A DNA stretch of 64,000 nucleotides from Caloramator sp. mosi_1 (GCF_028622835.1 NZ_CP117677.1:1-64000), one strand, 5' to 3'. Positions 31,050 through 42,477 are shown, counted from the stretch's first letter. Notes: generated by a model from the letters alone, not told the origin. A program made the numbers and translations.

Positions 31050-31974
31050 TTATTTCAACGTACATTTAAAAATAAACCTTTTAAAATGCTTTTTAGGTAC
31101 TATTGCATAATCTACTGCTTTAAATCCTGCAATATCCAAATCCTTTCTAATATCACTTACAGCAGCAATCACAGCCTCTTTTGTTATTTTAGATGCCGCC
31201 TTTAATATTTGCATAATCTCTTCCTCGGAGGTTATTGATAAAATACCGTAGGGTAAATCAATTATAGCTAAGTCATATTCTTTATCTACCTCAGCTATGT
31301 CTTTATTCTCTACCTTAACATCGTATCCAAAAACTCAATATTTTTTATTGCATTTTCAACAACCTTGTCATTTATATCATAGCCCTCTATATCTACCCCA
31401 AGTGCCGAAGCCTCAAGAAGAACCGTTCCAACACCACAGCAGGGATCAACAACTTTTTTATCAAGACTATCCCCAAGTCCTATGTTTAACATACTTCTTG
31501 CAATTCTAACAGGAAGTGCATTACAATAATAAACGGGTTTATGTTCGTGCTTATGCCATTCTCCACTATTTTTTATGTATTTACCAAAAACCCAAGTTCC
31601 TTCAACTAAAGTTATTGCATACATAACCTTTGGATTATATACGTCAACTTCTCCTTCTATTTTCTCTCCAATTATTCCCTCAAGCCTATGTTTTTCATTA
31701 AACTCAACCCTTACCTTTTCATCAACATCAAAATACTTAACTTTATATTTTTCCTGCGAAATATTAAGTTCTTCAACCTTTTAACTAACTCTTCAAAACT
31801 ATTAGAGCTTGCTAAAATATCAATCTTATACTTTATAAAAACACTTCTATCTATATCAAAGTTCTTTTCACTGAAAAAATATTTTTGGCTTAAGTTTTTA
31901 TTGAAAATAGCCCTCATCTCTAACTTACAAATTTCCTCTTCATCTGATCTGTAATTAATAAAATACAAAAACAT
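31050..31974 (-). CDS. TrmG10-like RNA methyltransferase (frame breaks)
   Basis: About 309 residues after bridging breaks near 31770, 31640 and 31320. The N-terminal 150 residues are THUMP-like and poorly conserved; the C-terminal half is a Rossmann methyltransferase with SAM motif VDPCCGVGTVLLEA and the catalytic-type motif IIDLPYGI, close to the D/N-PPY of N2-guanine methyltransferases. The likely substrate is tRNA (m2G). It is the first gene of a pair with the permease. Confidence 0.78.
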
Positions 31975-31992
31975 ACTATCACCTCAAAATTT

Positions 31993-32013
31993 AAGGCTGC
32001 ATAACGCAGCCTA
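31993..32013 (-). terminator. Hairpin after the GNAT gene
   Basis: AGGCTGC-GTTAT-GCAGCCT on the minus strand, followed by TAAATTTT; it separates the acetyltransferase from the methyltransferase gene. Confidence 0.6.
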
Positions 32014-32017
32014 ATTA

Positions 32018-32527
32018 TCAATGTTCTATATTATCCCATACATAGGCTATTTTTGCAACCTTTCTTCCTTCAATATCAACTACAACTTCCCTATATATTT
32101 TTCCTCCCATTTTCTCATAAAACCTTCTATTTTTATTATCCTTGTAGGTCCAAACAATTAAATTTTTAACATTTTCTTCAAGCAGTTTTTCTACTGCTGC
32201 ATTAAAAAGCATCTTTCCTATCCCTTGACGCTGATAGTCACTATACACATAGATTGACTTAATAACACCCTGATAATTATCTAAACCTTCTGTTGAGAAT
32301 ACAATAAACCCAACTAATTCTCCATCTTCATTCTCTGCAACATACATATATTCTTTTGTTTCAGGGTCTTCAAACAATCTGTCAAGCCAAGTATCCTCAA
32401 GTTCATCATAGGTCCTATGTTCTAAAACTTCACTTGGTATTATTCCCTCATAAGTATCCTTCCAGACATCTATGTGTATCTTGGCGACAGACGGGACATC
32501 ACTTGGAATAGCTTCTCTAACCAACAT
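32018..32527 (-). CDS. GNAT-family N-acetyltransferase
   Basis: An intact 169-residue protein. The acetyl-CoA site is in IYVYSDYQRQGIGKMLFNAA (the Q/RxxGxG/A loop near residue 100), preceded by VGFIVFS and followed by NLIVWTYKDNKNRRFYEKMG. The substrate could be a small amine or a protein terminus; nothing in the context decides. GGAGTTG lies before the ATG. Confidence 0.88.
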   Translation of the reverse strand: MLVREAIPSDVPSVAKIHIDVWKDTYEGIIPSEVLEHRTYDELEDTWLDRLFEDPETKEYMYVAENEDGELVGFIVFSTEGLDNYQGVIKSIYVYSDYQRQGIGKMLFNAAVEKLLEENVKNLIVWTYKDNKNRRFYEKMGGKIYREVVVDIEGRKVAKIAYVWDNIEH

Positions 32528-32684
32528 TACAACTCCTCCAAAATATAATCTTATTATATTTATATAAAATCTACGAATTTATTTTACATTTTTATTCAAT
32601 AAAAGTAAAGAAAACTTAGAGGGAATAATGCTGTATATTTATTATTTTTAGGCTAAATATGGTCATTATTTTTATTTATTTAAA

Positions 32685-34095
32685 TTATAATCCTGCTGCT
32701 GTGTTTATATTCCTATAATGTGCTTCAACATATTGATTGGATGTATCTTGGCTGTGAGGAATGCTATTTTTCAAATATAAGTCAAAATGACCTGTTACTC
32801 CATTATTAGTAATTGTTTGAGCACTGTGGGGCATACCTGATAGTGAAGCTGCAATATTCATACCATCTTTAAATACTACAACTGCTCTTGGATTCCACTG
32901 CCAAGTACCAAATAAACTTCTCATTGTTTCTGTATCCTGTGCAGTTAGTGGCTCTACATCACTATGGTTGTATCCTCCCATCATCTTTACCTTAAACTGT
33001 TTACCCGTTTGAACATCTACTATCGTAAATACGTCTCCCCTTTTAATATATACTGTCCTTCTAAAAACCAATCCACAATCTTTCCCCTTGTTGAAGGCGA
33101 AGTCGCTTCACCAGGTGTAACAGTATATACTCTTGGTGCATATCCTGATATGGCTATTTTATCTCCAGCATCCAGCCAATCATCAGGCGACATATAGTTA
33201 TATCTTAATATATTGTCAACTGTTGTATTAAACTTTTTAGCAACAGAATAAACAGTATCACCAGGCTGTACAATATATGTAACAGCAGGCCAGTCATATA
33301 CAGGTGTTGGAATTACTGTTGGCGGTTTTACTTCCTCTACGTTTCTGTCAGGAATAAAAAGCCTTTGGCCAACGTTTATTATATCTGATGTTAAATTGTT
33401 TAGTCTCTTTATTTCATCTACTGTAGCTTTAAAGCTCTGGGATATCTTCCAAAGTGTATCCCCTGAATTTACCGTATAATAGCTGCCATAAACTACATTT
33501 TCTTTTACCCTCAAGGTCTGACCTGGATATATTGTATCAGTGGTCATATTATTTAATGTTTTAAGCTGAGATACTGATATACCAAAGGTTTGAGCTATTT
33601 TCCAAAGGCTGTCTCCCGCCTTTACAGTATAGGTATCGTAATAAGTTAATGATTCCTTTATCTCTTCCCTTAATCTTAATGTTTGACCAACATATATAGT
33701 GTCGCTCTTTAAATTATTTAAACTTCTTATTTTATCTATAGATACACCAAAAGTTGTTGATATTTTCCATAGAGTGTCTCCTGATTTTACTGTATAAAAC
33801 TCAGGAATTTGTTGTTGTGAGGTAATAGATGCCTTAGCCCTTGTTCCTAATGCATCAATTCCAAGAGGTACAGTTGCAAGAAGCATAGTACCAAGCATTA
33901 TTTTAGCAGATGATATTTTTATATTTGGAAATTTATCGTCTATAATTTTTGAACATATTCCTTTAAATCCTGTGAATTTTTCTTTATAATTTCTCCAAGT
34001 TCACTTGAGAGCTCAACTGAATTTGTGTTTACATAAAGTATAAGTACATAATCATCTCTATGTCTTTCCAAATTATATCCACGGAAAATTGACAT
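32685..34095 (-). CDS. LysM cell-wall-binding protein (two frame breaks)
   Basis: About 470 residues. The start MSIFRGYNLERHRDDYVLIL follows GGAGGTG; breaks near 33985 and 33065 are bridged. A hydrophobic segment (IMLGTMLLATVPLGI) anchors it. Three close LysM repeats follow (FYTVKSGDTLWKISTTFGVS, TYTVKAGDSLWKIAQTFGIS and YYTVNSGDTLWKISQSFKAT), then a proline linker and a fourth, divergent LysM (TYIVQPGDTVYSVAKKFNTT). The last 150 residues are a separate domain (MMGGYNHSDVEPL) that I do not recognise with certainty. A peptidoglycan-binding surface or spore-related protein is likely. Confidence 0.8.
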
Positions 34096-34184
34096 AATAA
34101 CACCTCCCTCCATTTATTTTTTCCAAATACAATTAGATATATTTATTGAAAAACATTTTTTATACAGCTTATTTATAAAGATAA

Positions 34185-34415
34185 AAGCACTTGAAAGGAT
34201 TAAGATTGGCTTATATTAACTTTAGCAACAGCATTTTTAACTTTGAAAAAGTCTATAATTAGACACACGATGAGCCGAGCGGCCCTCAAGGATTATTGCA
34301 TTGAAAGGGTAGGACTTTTTAAACAAAGAAAAGCTTAGACTTGCTTAAGCCGTAGAAGGAATGCCAAAGAAATCCTTCAAGGGGCCAAGCATATTATAGC
34401 TTTTTCAACAGCCTC
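34185..34415. repeat. MITE-like repeat, copy D (long form)
   Basis: Runs from CACTTGAAAGGATT to TATAGCTTTTTCAACAGCC. The inner element has imperfect inverted ends (CTTTGAAAAAGTCTATAATT near 34240 and ATTATAGCTTTTTCAACAG near 34394) around about 175 bases that match the copy at 21.5 kb, including CACACGATGAGCCGAGCGG, GCCCTCAAGGATTA and AGAAAAGCTTAGACTTG. It has no coding potential. Confidence 0.82.
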
Positions 34416-34418
34416 AAT

Positions 34419-34443
34419 AAAAAAATCCGCCATAGGCGGATTT
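34419..34443 (-). terminator. Terminator after deoD
   Basis: AAATCCGCC-TAT-GGCGGATTT followed on the minus strand by TTTTTATTG; a good intrinsic terminator. Confidence 0.8.
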
Positions 34444-34452
34444 GGCGGATTT

Positions 34453-35151
34453 TTATACAATATTTAATGCTATTTCCATCATCTTTGTAAATGTAGTTTG
34501 TCTTTCTTGTGCTGTTGTTTCTTCACCTGTAATTACGTGGTCAGAAACTGTTAATATAGTTAATGCATTAACTCCATATTTTGCAGCAAGGGTATATAAT
34601 GCAGTTGTTTCCATTTCAACTGCTAAAACACCATACTTTGACCAAATCTTATAGAATTCTCTATCATCGTGGTAGAAGGAATCTTCTGTTAATATATTTC
34701 CTACCTTAACATCTATACCATTATTTTTAGCATATTCATAAGCCTTGTATAGTAGTTCAAAGCTTGCTGCTGGAGCATAATCTAATCCATTAAAGTTAAT
34801 TCTATTTATATTTGAAGTTGTACAGGATGTCATCGCTAAGATAACGTCTCTAACCTTAATATTTTCATTTATTGCACCACAAGTTCCTATTCTTATTAGA
34901 TTCTTTACTCCATATGAGTTAATTAATTCGTTTACATATATTGATATTGAAGGAACTCCCATACCTGTTCCTTGTACTGAAACTCTTTTGCCTTTATAAT
35001 ATCCAGTAAAGCCATACATACCTCTTACTTCATTATAGCATTCAACATTTTCTAAGAAGTTTTCTGCTATAAATTTTGCTCTTAGAGGATCCCCTGGGAG
35101 TAGAACTGTTTCTGCTATTTGACCTTCCCTTGCACCAATATGTACGCTCAT
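34453..35151 (-). CDS. deoD: Purine-nucleoside phosphorylase, DeoD type
   Basis: An intact 232-residue hexameric-type phosphorylase that splits purine (deoxy)nucleosides with phosphate. Recognisable parts: [20 protein letters not shown], the phosphate-site region IRIGTCGAI, the base/ribose region [11 protein letters not shown] and the catalytic Asp in TVSDH. It complements the nucleoside importer at the start of the window. A good ribosome site (AGGAGG) precedes the ATG; single-gene unit with its own terminator. Confidence 0.95.
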   Translation of the reverse strand: MSVHIGAREGQIAETVLLPGDPLRAKFIAENFLENVECYNEVRGMYGFTGYYKGKRVSVQGTGMGVPSISIYVNELINSYGVKNLIRIGTCGAINENIKVRDVILAMTSCTTSNINRINFNGLDYAPAASFELLYKAYEYAKNNGIDVKVGNILTEDSFYHDDREFYKIWSKYGVLAVEMETTALYTLAAKYGVNALTILTVSDHVITGEETTAQERQTTFTKMMEIALNIV

Positions 35152-35311
35152 ATTATTCCTCCTATCTTTATAAATAGTTTTAGTTTAATTGTCAAAATAT
35201 TTAGTAAAATTTGTTTGAGAGAGTCTATTTTTAATATTATCACAAGTCCCCTATTAACTCAATAGTTTTTTCTAATAATTCAAAATTTACTGGTAAAAAA
35301 TAGTTATAAAC

Positions 35312-35338
35312 CACGTCACCTATAAGCGACGTGGTAAA
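35312..35338 (-). terminator. Terminator after the HMA-like gene
   Basis: ACCACGTCGC..GACGTGGT hairpin (8-bp stem), followed on the minus strand by TTTATAACTATTTTTT. Confidence 0.7.
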
Positions 35339-35341
35339 TAA

Positions 35342-35550
35342 TTAATCATCAATTTTAAATCCTTTTTCTCAACTGTATATTTTATTTTATCCTTTACAAC
35401 TTGATTTTCATCATAGTAAACATTAACTGTTCCCTCTTGGTAGTCAACATCTACATCTTGTATTCCTCTAATTCCTGTAATTATACTTGCAATCTCTTTA
35501 GCAGAGGTCTCATTGTGCATAGATGGTATCTTAAAAGAATACTCCTTCAT
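35342..35550 (-). CDS. HMA-fold protein lacking the metal-binding cysteines (frame break)
   Basis: About 70 residues. One missing A near 35363 restores the C-terminus VEKKGFKIDD. It has the betaalphabeta-betaalphabeta pattern of heavy-metal-associated domains (YSFKIPSMHNETSAKEIASI; VDVDYQEGTVNVYYDE), but the position of GMTCxxC reads SMHNETS. It therefore probably does not bind copper through cysteine. AGGAGG precedes ATG 35550. Function unknown. Confidence 0.65.
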
Positions 35551-35587
35551 TATACGCACCTCCTATTATTATTTTCCCCAAAAAGAG

Positions 35588-36269
35588 CTATAAAATCCTC
35601 ACAGGATTAAAATCTATTATATCGCAGGAAGTGCATATATACTCTATTCCGTCTACAACCCCATTTTCACAAATATACCTTGCATCATAGTGTATGTGAC
35701 CATATACAACCTTTTCAACACGATATTCCCTTAATACATCTACAAACTCTTGATTTACAGCAATTTTTGTAAAGGGTGGATAATGCATCATAACTATAAA
35801 TTTTTCATATCCAGCACTTCGTGCACTATCAAGGGACATCCTAAGTCTAAGAAGTTCTCTTTATGCACCTTAATATCGTGCTCATCGTCTGTATTCTCTA
35901 AGTTTATCCAGCCTCTTGTTCCACATATCCCATAGTCATTATAGGCATAATGAGTGTTTTGTATAAAATACATATCATCAAATAAAGAGTTTATTTTGGT
36001 TATTGAACTCCACCAATAGTCGTGATTGCCTTTTATAAATACCTTTTTACCGTTTAAACTATGTATAAACTCAAGGTCTTTATAGGCCTCCTCAAGTTTC
36101 ATTGCCCAAGATATATCTCCTGCAATTAAAACAACGTCATCTTCTTTTATTTTTGCTGCCAATTTTCCTTTATTTTTAAATGATGATCTCTCCAGAGCTC
36201 TCCAAATACATCCATAGGTTTATCAGTAGATAAGGATAAATGTAAATCTGATATCGCATATAGTGCCAA
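35588..36269 (-). CDS. Metallophosphoesterase, YkuE/YfcE-like (frame breaks)
   Basis: About 228 residues; breaks near 36170 and 35860. The TTG start gives MALYAISDLHLSLSTDKPMD, with the first metal motif DLH. Then follow LIAGDISWAMKL, FIKGNHDYWW, MMHYPPF and VYGHIHYDARY: all five calcineurin-fold motifs are present. The substrate is unknown. It stands alone, divergent from the FliK-like gene. Confidence 0.8.
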
Positions 36270-36347
36270 ATTATCACTTCCCAATTTATTTTTTATATTT
36301 ATATTTAATTTTATGAAATTATTCCGATAACTTAGTAGGTGATTTTT

Positions 36348-37504
36348 ATGAAGATAGAAGCTTTAGAAAAAATTTTAAACAGCTACTCAAATAATAACAA
36401 AAACTATATGAAGGTTCAACAATTAATGCAAAAATAATTGCACTTGAAGAAAACAAGGGTGCAATAAAACTTTATGATGGTACTGTTATTCCTGCCATAT
36501 TTGTTTCTGAAGATATTGAAAGGGGAATAAATTTTTAAAGTTTAAAATTGAAAAAATAGAAGATAACCAAGTAATTTTAAGGTTAATGGAAGACCCTAAA
36601 GAAAAGTCCTCATATTCTAATTTAAAGGCAATTTCTGATAATTTATCAATCCCCTTCAATAAGGCTGAAGAAATAGTAAATTCTCTGATTAAATTCAACC
36701 TACCTGCCACAGATGAAAATGTACTAATGCTATTTAATTCTTTAAAGTCCTTAGAAGCACTTAAAACATTAAAGGATGAAGATATAAAAACATATTTAAA
36801 AACCTTTTAAACTTTGAAATATCAGAAGAAGACCTCTCCTATGTAAAAATCAACTTGAGCATCTTGAGGACATAGATATAGATTTTTTAACTTTTTTGCT
36901 CCAAAACAAAATTGATATTTCTATTAAAAATCTTGTTAATACAAAACAGTTTATAAATGAAAATGTTTTTATTAATTTTATAATACAGAAATTTACTAAA
37001 AATAATACGCTAAATAAAATATATACCTTAGAAAGCATAACAAAGGAAATTATAAAAAATCCTGAAATTTTTAAAAGCAATGATGATTTTATCGAAAAAT
37101 TTGATATAATTAAATCGTTAAATAAAAATTACAATTTTTATTTCTTCAACACAAGTGTAAACAACCATATATATAAAAATAGTATCATAATTAAAAATAA
37201 ATATAAATCAAAAAAGGTAATAGACATAAACGACGTTAAGTTCTATATAAAAGTTGATACTGAAAACATAGGAACAGTAGAAAACTATATACACAAGTAC
37301 AACGATAACATTATTATAAACATAAAATGTGATAAAAATTATATAGATTATATTAAATCAAACTTAAAAATTTTAAAAGAATCACTTAATGACATAGGAC
37401 TTAACCTGATAAATGCATCGGTTGAAGAAATAAAACCCCCTCATAAAGAAATAATTAACTTCTTTAACGATTTTATAATAAATGAACTGGATGTGAAGGT
37501 ATGA
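36348..37504 (+). CDS. FliK/YlqG-like protein (frame breaks)
   Basis: About 387 residues after bridging breaks near 36408, 36533, 36808 and 36848. It is Lys/Asn/Ile rich and without a signal peptide. The N-terminal part has a beta-rich region (KLYDGTVIPAIFVSE) like flagellar hook-length proteins, the middle contains PATDENVLMLFNSLKSL, typical of the YlqG family, and the C-terminal part is a long beta/alpha region. Its stop overlaps the start of the FlhB-like gene (ATGA). That pairing is known in Bacillus (ylqG-ylqH). Assignment rests on context as much as on sequence. Confidence 0.55.
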
Positions 37505-37767
37505 AAAGGAAAAAGGCAGTTGCACTTAAATACAAAAAAGATTATAAGGCACCTGTTGTAACGGCCGTTGGATTTGGTGAGATTGCAGAACGAATTTTAA
37601 ACAAGGCAAAGGAAAACGACATACCAATTATAGAGGATGCTGTGTTGGTTGATAAGTTGAGCAGAATTGAACCTTCTACACCTATACCGGAAGAACTTTA
37701 TGAGGCAGTTGCAAGAATCATAGCATTTATATACAGCTTAGACGAAAAACATAAAATGAAGGAGTGA
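37501..37767 (+). CDS. Stand-alone FlhB C-terminal-like protein (YlqH type)
   Basis: An intact 88-residue protein homologous to the cytoplasmic domain of FlhB/EscU export-switch proteins. It reads KRKKAVALKYKKDYKAPVVT and GEIAERILNKAKENDIPIIED, followed by VDKLSRIEPSTPIPEELYEAV. The NPTH autocleavage loop is replaced by KKDYKAP, so it is not self-cleaving. It overlaps the upstream gene by 4 bases. Its role in flagellar or type III-like export is unproven. Confidence 0.82.
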   Translation: MKRKKAVALKYKKDYKAPVVTAVGFGEIAERILNKAKENDIPIIEDAVLVDKLSRIEPSTPIPEELYEAVARIIAFIYSLDEKHKMKE

Positions 37768-37772
37768 TTAAT

Positions 37773-38544
37773 GTGTCAGATATCTTCTCAGGTCTTGAAG
37801 GATTAGGATTTAAAAACGTAAAACTCAATATTTTTGAAAAGGAAGAGGAAAATAAAAAGATGTTGAAGTAAAAAATAAAACTGTTGATTCATTTTTATAT
37901 GAGAAAACAATGCTCTGCCCTGTATGTAATACTGAATTTAAATCAAAGGCATTAAAGAATGGTAAAACAAGGCGTGTCGGTAGTGACACTGACCTAATGC
38001 CAATTTATCAAGGTCCTAATCCACTCTTTTATGATGTTCATATATGTCCAAGTTGTGGATACAGTGCTCTAAATCAATTTTTGAAAAATTAAAGCAGGAC
38101 CAGGCCCTTTTAATTAAAGCTACCATAACTCCAAAGTTCAGACCTAAAAACTATCCTGAAGTATATGATGAAAATATTGCTATAGAAAGATATAAACTTG
38201 CTCTTTTAAATGCAGTTGTGAAAAAGGCTAAAGCCAGCGAAAAGGCCTTTATATGTTTAAAACTTGCTTGGATGTACAGGCTATTACAAAATAGTAGTGA
38301 AGAAAGGAAGTTTTTAGAACAGGCCTATATAGGTTTTAAAGAGGCCTTTGAGAAGGAGCCTTTCCCAATTTGTGGTATGGATAACTATACTCTGTCATAT
38401 TTAATTGGAGAATTGGCAAGAAGGCTTGAAAATAATGAAGAAGCACTACTCTGGTTTAGTAAAGTTATTGTAACTCCTGGAGTTAATCCAAGATTAAAGG
38501 AAATGGCAAGGGATCAGAAGGATTTAATAAAGGAAAATAAATAA
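37773..38544 (+). CDS. DUF2225 zinc-ribbon/TPR-like protein (frame breaks)
   Basis: About 258 residues; breaks near 37858 and 38082. GTG start behind AAGGAGTG. The N-terminal zinc-binding region has LCPVCNTEFKSKALKNGKTR and DVHICPSCGYSAL (two CxxC pairs). The C-terminal part is helical and TPR-like (AFICLKLAWMYRLLQNSSEE; ALLWFSKVIVTPGVNPRLKE). The biochemical role of the family is unknown. It follows the FlhB-like gene by 5 bases. Confidence 0.83.
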
Positions 38545-38684
38545 AGTATATTTATTCCATATTTGCACATAAAATCTGAATAAATGGTAATAATATTAAT
38601 TAATAAGGCAGAAGTATAAATTCCCGCTAATACTTTTACTTATAATATGAACCAAAACTCACAAATAAAATAGGGGTTAATACT

Positions 38685-39503
38685 ATGAGTTACGAGTTTA
38701 AAGCAAGTTTTATAAGCAATGAAATAAACCTATATAAAATTGCCAGTCATTTTGGAATAAATAAAAAGTTTAAATGGGAGGAACCCTTAATATTAGATGA
38801 TAGAAATCTAAAGGGTATTATTCCACATCCTAACAACAAATATGTTTATATATTTCACTTTGGAAGTATTGTATCGGCAAACCTTGCCTTCCACGAACTT
38901 AAGGATGTAATTGAATATTTAAAACGCATCGATACTACTCTAAAAAACAATACTCCCTTTAACTATATAGAAGACTTTAAACTTATACTCGATAACAGAA
39001 TAAAAGAAATTGAACTTAACTATGACTCTGTAAAGGTAAACTATTTTAAACCCTACTATATGGAAATTATCGCAACTGTCCTTGCTAAATCTGTTGCACT
39101 CAAAAAATAGAGGTAGACATAGACTATCTACTTGATGAAATTGAGAAACATAATAGAATACTTAAATTACGGTAAGCTGCACTTAAGTGATAATCAACTT
39201 GCCAAGATGTCTTCAAAGGTACTTCGTTTTAAATACAACACTATATCCTATATAATGCTTTTAGACAAACCAGATATTGCTTGGAAACTTGAAGATGCAG
39301 AAGCGTTTTTTATAAACCTTTCAGAGCTCTTTGAACTTAAGGATAGATACGAAAAAATAAGACATAAAACAGAAGTTTTGCTTGATATAACTGAAGTATT
39401 TACAAGTCTAACCCACGCTAAAAGAGGCACAAAGCTTGAATGGATGGTTATTATATTATTTATAGTTGAAATTGTAATGTCTATATTAGAAAAAATATTT
39501 TAA
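38685..39503 (+). CDS. RMD1/YagE family (DUF155) protein (frame break)
   Basis: About 273 residues; one break near 39140. The conserved C-terminal half includes KVLRFKYNTISYIMLLDKPD and VFTSLTHAKRGTKLEWMVII, then a single hydrophobic helix near the end, all typical of RMD1-like proteins. The function of bacterial members is unknown. It has its own terminator. Confidence 0.85.
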
Positions 39504-39504
39504 A

Positions 39505-39541
39505 ATGTCACCAAAAGAATATCTCCTGGTGACATTTTTAT
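39505..39541 (+). terminator. Terminator after the RMD1-like gene
   Basis: AAAATGTCACC ... GGTGACATTTTTATTT; 11-bp stem and T-run on the plus strand. It can also act on the minus strand. Confidence 0.8.
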
Positions 39542-39549
39542 TTCAATAA

Positions 39550-39828
39550 TCAAAGCGAAGACATAGTACCTATTAAAGCACCACAGGCAACCATTCCCAA
39601 AACTATTAATGCTAATGCAACTATGTTCATAATTACTCCTGCACTTGCCATACCCATTCCACCAAGTTCCTGTGGGTTAGCTTTAATTCTGTTCTTAGCA
39701 TTAATTCCAAGAATTAGTCCAACAATAGCTGTTGCAATCCCTAACCAGCCTATAAAAGGTATAAATAACATAACAAGTGATATTATGCCAAGAACCATAG
39801 ATGCAACTGCAAATCCATCATTTTTCAT
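39550..39828 (-). CDS. Small DUF4190-type membrane protein
   Basis: An intact 92-residue protein with two to three membrane helices (ASMVLGIISLVMLFIPFIGW; AGVIMNIVALALIVLGMVA) and the cytoplasmic loop GINAKNRIKANPQELGG. This pattern matches DUF4190 proteins of unknown function. It is a single gene with its own ribosome site (AGGGGATTTTAGT). Confidence 0.75.
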   Translation of the reverse strand: MKNDGFAVASMVLGIISLVMLFIPFIGWLGIATAIVGLILGINAKNRIKANPQELGGMGMASAGVIMNIVALALIVLGMVACGALIGTMSSL

Positions 39829-39920
39829 ACTAAAATCCCCTTTAAAAATACGATATATTTTATATGTATTCTATACAATTAATTAATATCCTTATCTTTT
39901 TAATAAAAATTTTTCAATAC

Positions 39921-39950
39921 AAAAAAATCCCTGAAACGTATGTTTCAGGA
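39921..39950 (-). terminator. Terminator after the CoA-disulfide reductase fusion gene
   Basis: CCTGAAAC-ATAC-GTTTCAGG followed on the minus strand by GATTTTTTT. Confidence 0.85.
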
Positions 39951-39957
39951 ATTTTAA

Positions 39958-42409
39958 TTATATAAATAGATTTACATTTGACTGTTCTGCTTCACCAAGG
40001 TATGCTGCAACTCCGCCTATTTCAACACCATCTATTAGCTCTTCCTTCTTAATTCCCATAACATCCATTGACATTGAGCAAGCAACAAGCTTTACACCAT
40101 TTGCCTTTGCTTGTTCAATTAGTTCCTCAAGGGATGATATGTTCTTCTTCTTCATTATTCCACGAATCATCTTTGCACCAATTCCACCCATATTCATCTT
40201 AGATAGTGCAAGCTTTTGCTTCCTCTTGGCATCATCTTTGCAAACATCTTTTCAATAAAGGTCTTATTAACCTTAACTGCTGTTTCTTTTCTTAAGATGT
40301 TTAGTCCCCAGAAGGTAAAGAACATAGTAACAGGTCTTCCCATTGCTGCTGCACCATTTGCTATTATAAAGGATGCAATAGCCTTATCAAGGTCTCCACT
40401 GAATACTACCATTGTCTTACCCTGTGGAAGTTCAACATTTACTGGCTGTGCCTTACCTTCTTCCTTTTTCCCCTTCATAACATAGGCAACATAATCACAG
40501 CAAGTCTTTTCAACTCCAATTAAAGTGTTTCCTGTTCTTTCACACCAAGCCTTTATATCTGTTGTAAATCCTGAATCTGTTACGTGTATTTCAAGAACGT
40601 CACCTTCATTGATTCTTTCTATTTCCTTTTTACCCTCATTATTGGCCCTGGACATTGAAGCCCACAGGCATCAACCTTTATTGTATTGCCAGTTGGTTTT
40701 ACTTCCTTCTTTTCCTCCATTGGTTCAAATCTTGTCATTTCATCATTTAATTTTAATCCTTCACCGTATTTCATATTATAGGCAAGAACTAAGTCATATC
40801 CACCACTTAGGTTATATACATCATATCCCTTTTGAGTCAGTATTCTGTATGCAACATATCCTCTAAGTCCAATCTTACAATATACAATTATCTTTTTATC
40901 CTTTGGAATTTCATTTATTCTCTTTCTTAATTCATCAACTGGAATATTAACTGCACCTTCTAAATGTCCACCTTCAAACTCAACATCTGTTCTAACGTCA
41001 ACTATAAAGTATTCATCTTTATTTATATTCTTAAGCTCATCAGCGTGTATAATCTTCATATCTCCCTTTAATATGTTTGCTGCTGTAAATCCTGCCATAT
41101 TTACAGGGTCCTTTGCTGATGAATATGGTGGTGCATAGGCAAGTTCAAGTTCTTCTAAATCGTATACTGTCATTCCAGCTCTTATTGCAGTTGCAATTAC
41201 ATCTATTCTCTTATCAACACCATCTCTACCTACAATTTGTGCTCCAAGTATCTTACCATCCTCTGGAGAGAATAGTATCTTTATTGTCATAACGAAGGCT
41301 CCTGGATAATATCCAGCGTGGGAACCTGAGTGGGTATATGATTTAACATAAGGAATACCTTGTCTTTTTAATACTTTTTCATTATTTCCTGTTGAGGCTG
41401 CTGTTAAATCAAACACCTTTATTATTGATGTTCCCTGTGTTCCCTTATATACGCTTTCTCTACCGCATATATTATCTGCTGCTATTCTTCCTTGCTTGTT
41501 TGCTGGACCTGCAAGTGGAATCAATGTATTTACCCCATTTATGAAGTCTTCAACTTCTATTGCGTCTCCAACAGCATATATATATGGGTCTGAAGTTCTC
41601 ATATGTGCATCAACTTTAATTCCGCCACGTTCACCTATCTCAAGACCTGCTTCCTTTGCAAGCTTAGTCTCAGGTCTTACCCCTATTGCCATTACAACCA
41701 TATCAGCATTTAGCTTTTTACCACTCTTTAAAGTAAGTTCTAAGTCATTTTTCTTCTCAAACTTTTCAACAGCATCTCCAACAATTAATTTTACGCCGTT
41801 GTCTATCATATGCTTTTCTATCATCTTTGCCATTTCAAAGTCAAGTGGTCCCATAACTTGGTCAGCTGCTTCAACTAAAGTTACATCAACGCCGATGTGC
41901 TTTAGATTTTCTGCCATTTCTATACCAACATATCCGCCACCAATTACAACAGCCTTATTTGGCTTATTCTTTGTAACGTGTTCCTTTATTCTATCTACAT
42001 CTTCCATATTTCTTAAAGTATAAATTCCATCTAAGTTTACACCTTCAATTGGTGGTACAAATGGTGCTGCCCCTGGTGAAAGTATTAGGTAATCGTATTT
42101 TTCTCTATAAGTCTTACCATTTGATACAACTTCAACTTCCTTAGTATCTCTAAATATCTTTGTAACTTCACTGTGGGTTCTTACATCGATATTAAATCTT
42201 TGTTCCATCCCCTCTTCTGTTTGAACAAGAAGGTTTTGTCTTTCCTTTATAGTTTCACCAATATAGTAAGGAAGACCACAGTTAGCAAAGGATATATATC
42301 CTCCTCTTTCAAACATTATTATCTCTATATTTTCGTCAAGTCTTCTAAGTCTTGCTGCAGCACTTGCTCCTCCTGCAACTCCTCCAACTATAAGAACTCT
42401 CTTTGACAT
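39958..42409 (-). CDS. CoA-disulfide reductase-rhodanese-TusA-DsrE fusion protein (two frame breaks)
   Basis: About 817 residues, with breaks near 40650 and 40197. Order: FAD/NAD disulfide reductase (about 1-450; VLIVGGVAGGASAAARLRR, redox Cys in SFANCGLPYYIG near residue 43, second nucleotide fold VVIGGGYVGIEMAENL); rhodanese (about 455-550, active Cys in IIVYCKIGLRG); TusA domain (about 580-650, DACGLQCPGPIM, the CPxP motif); DsrE/DsrF-like domain (about 670-817, TMVVFSGDLDKAIASFI, VACSMSMDVMG). One chain therefore carries four sulfur-handling modules, able to reduce CoA or persulfides and pass sulfane sulfur along. The ATG is behind AAGGAGTG. Confidence 0.9.
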
Positions 42410-42477
42410 AATATTCACTCCTTAACTTTGTTATAAAGTTGACTAAATTAATCATTATATTGCAATACTGTAATTTT

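Noticed and set aside
36850-37080. Minus-strand open frame within the FliK-like gene
   Set aside because: It is the complement of an AT-rich coding region and has no start context or known motif.
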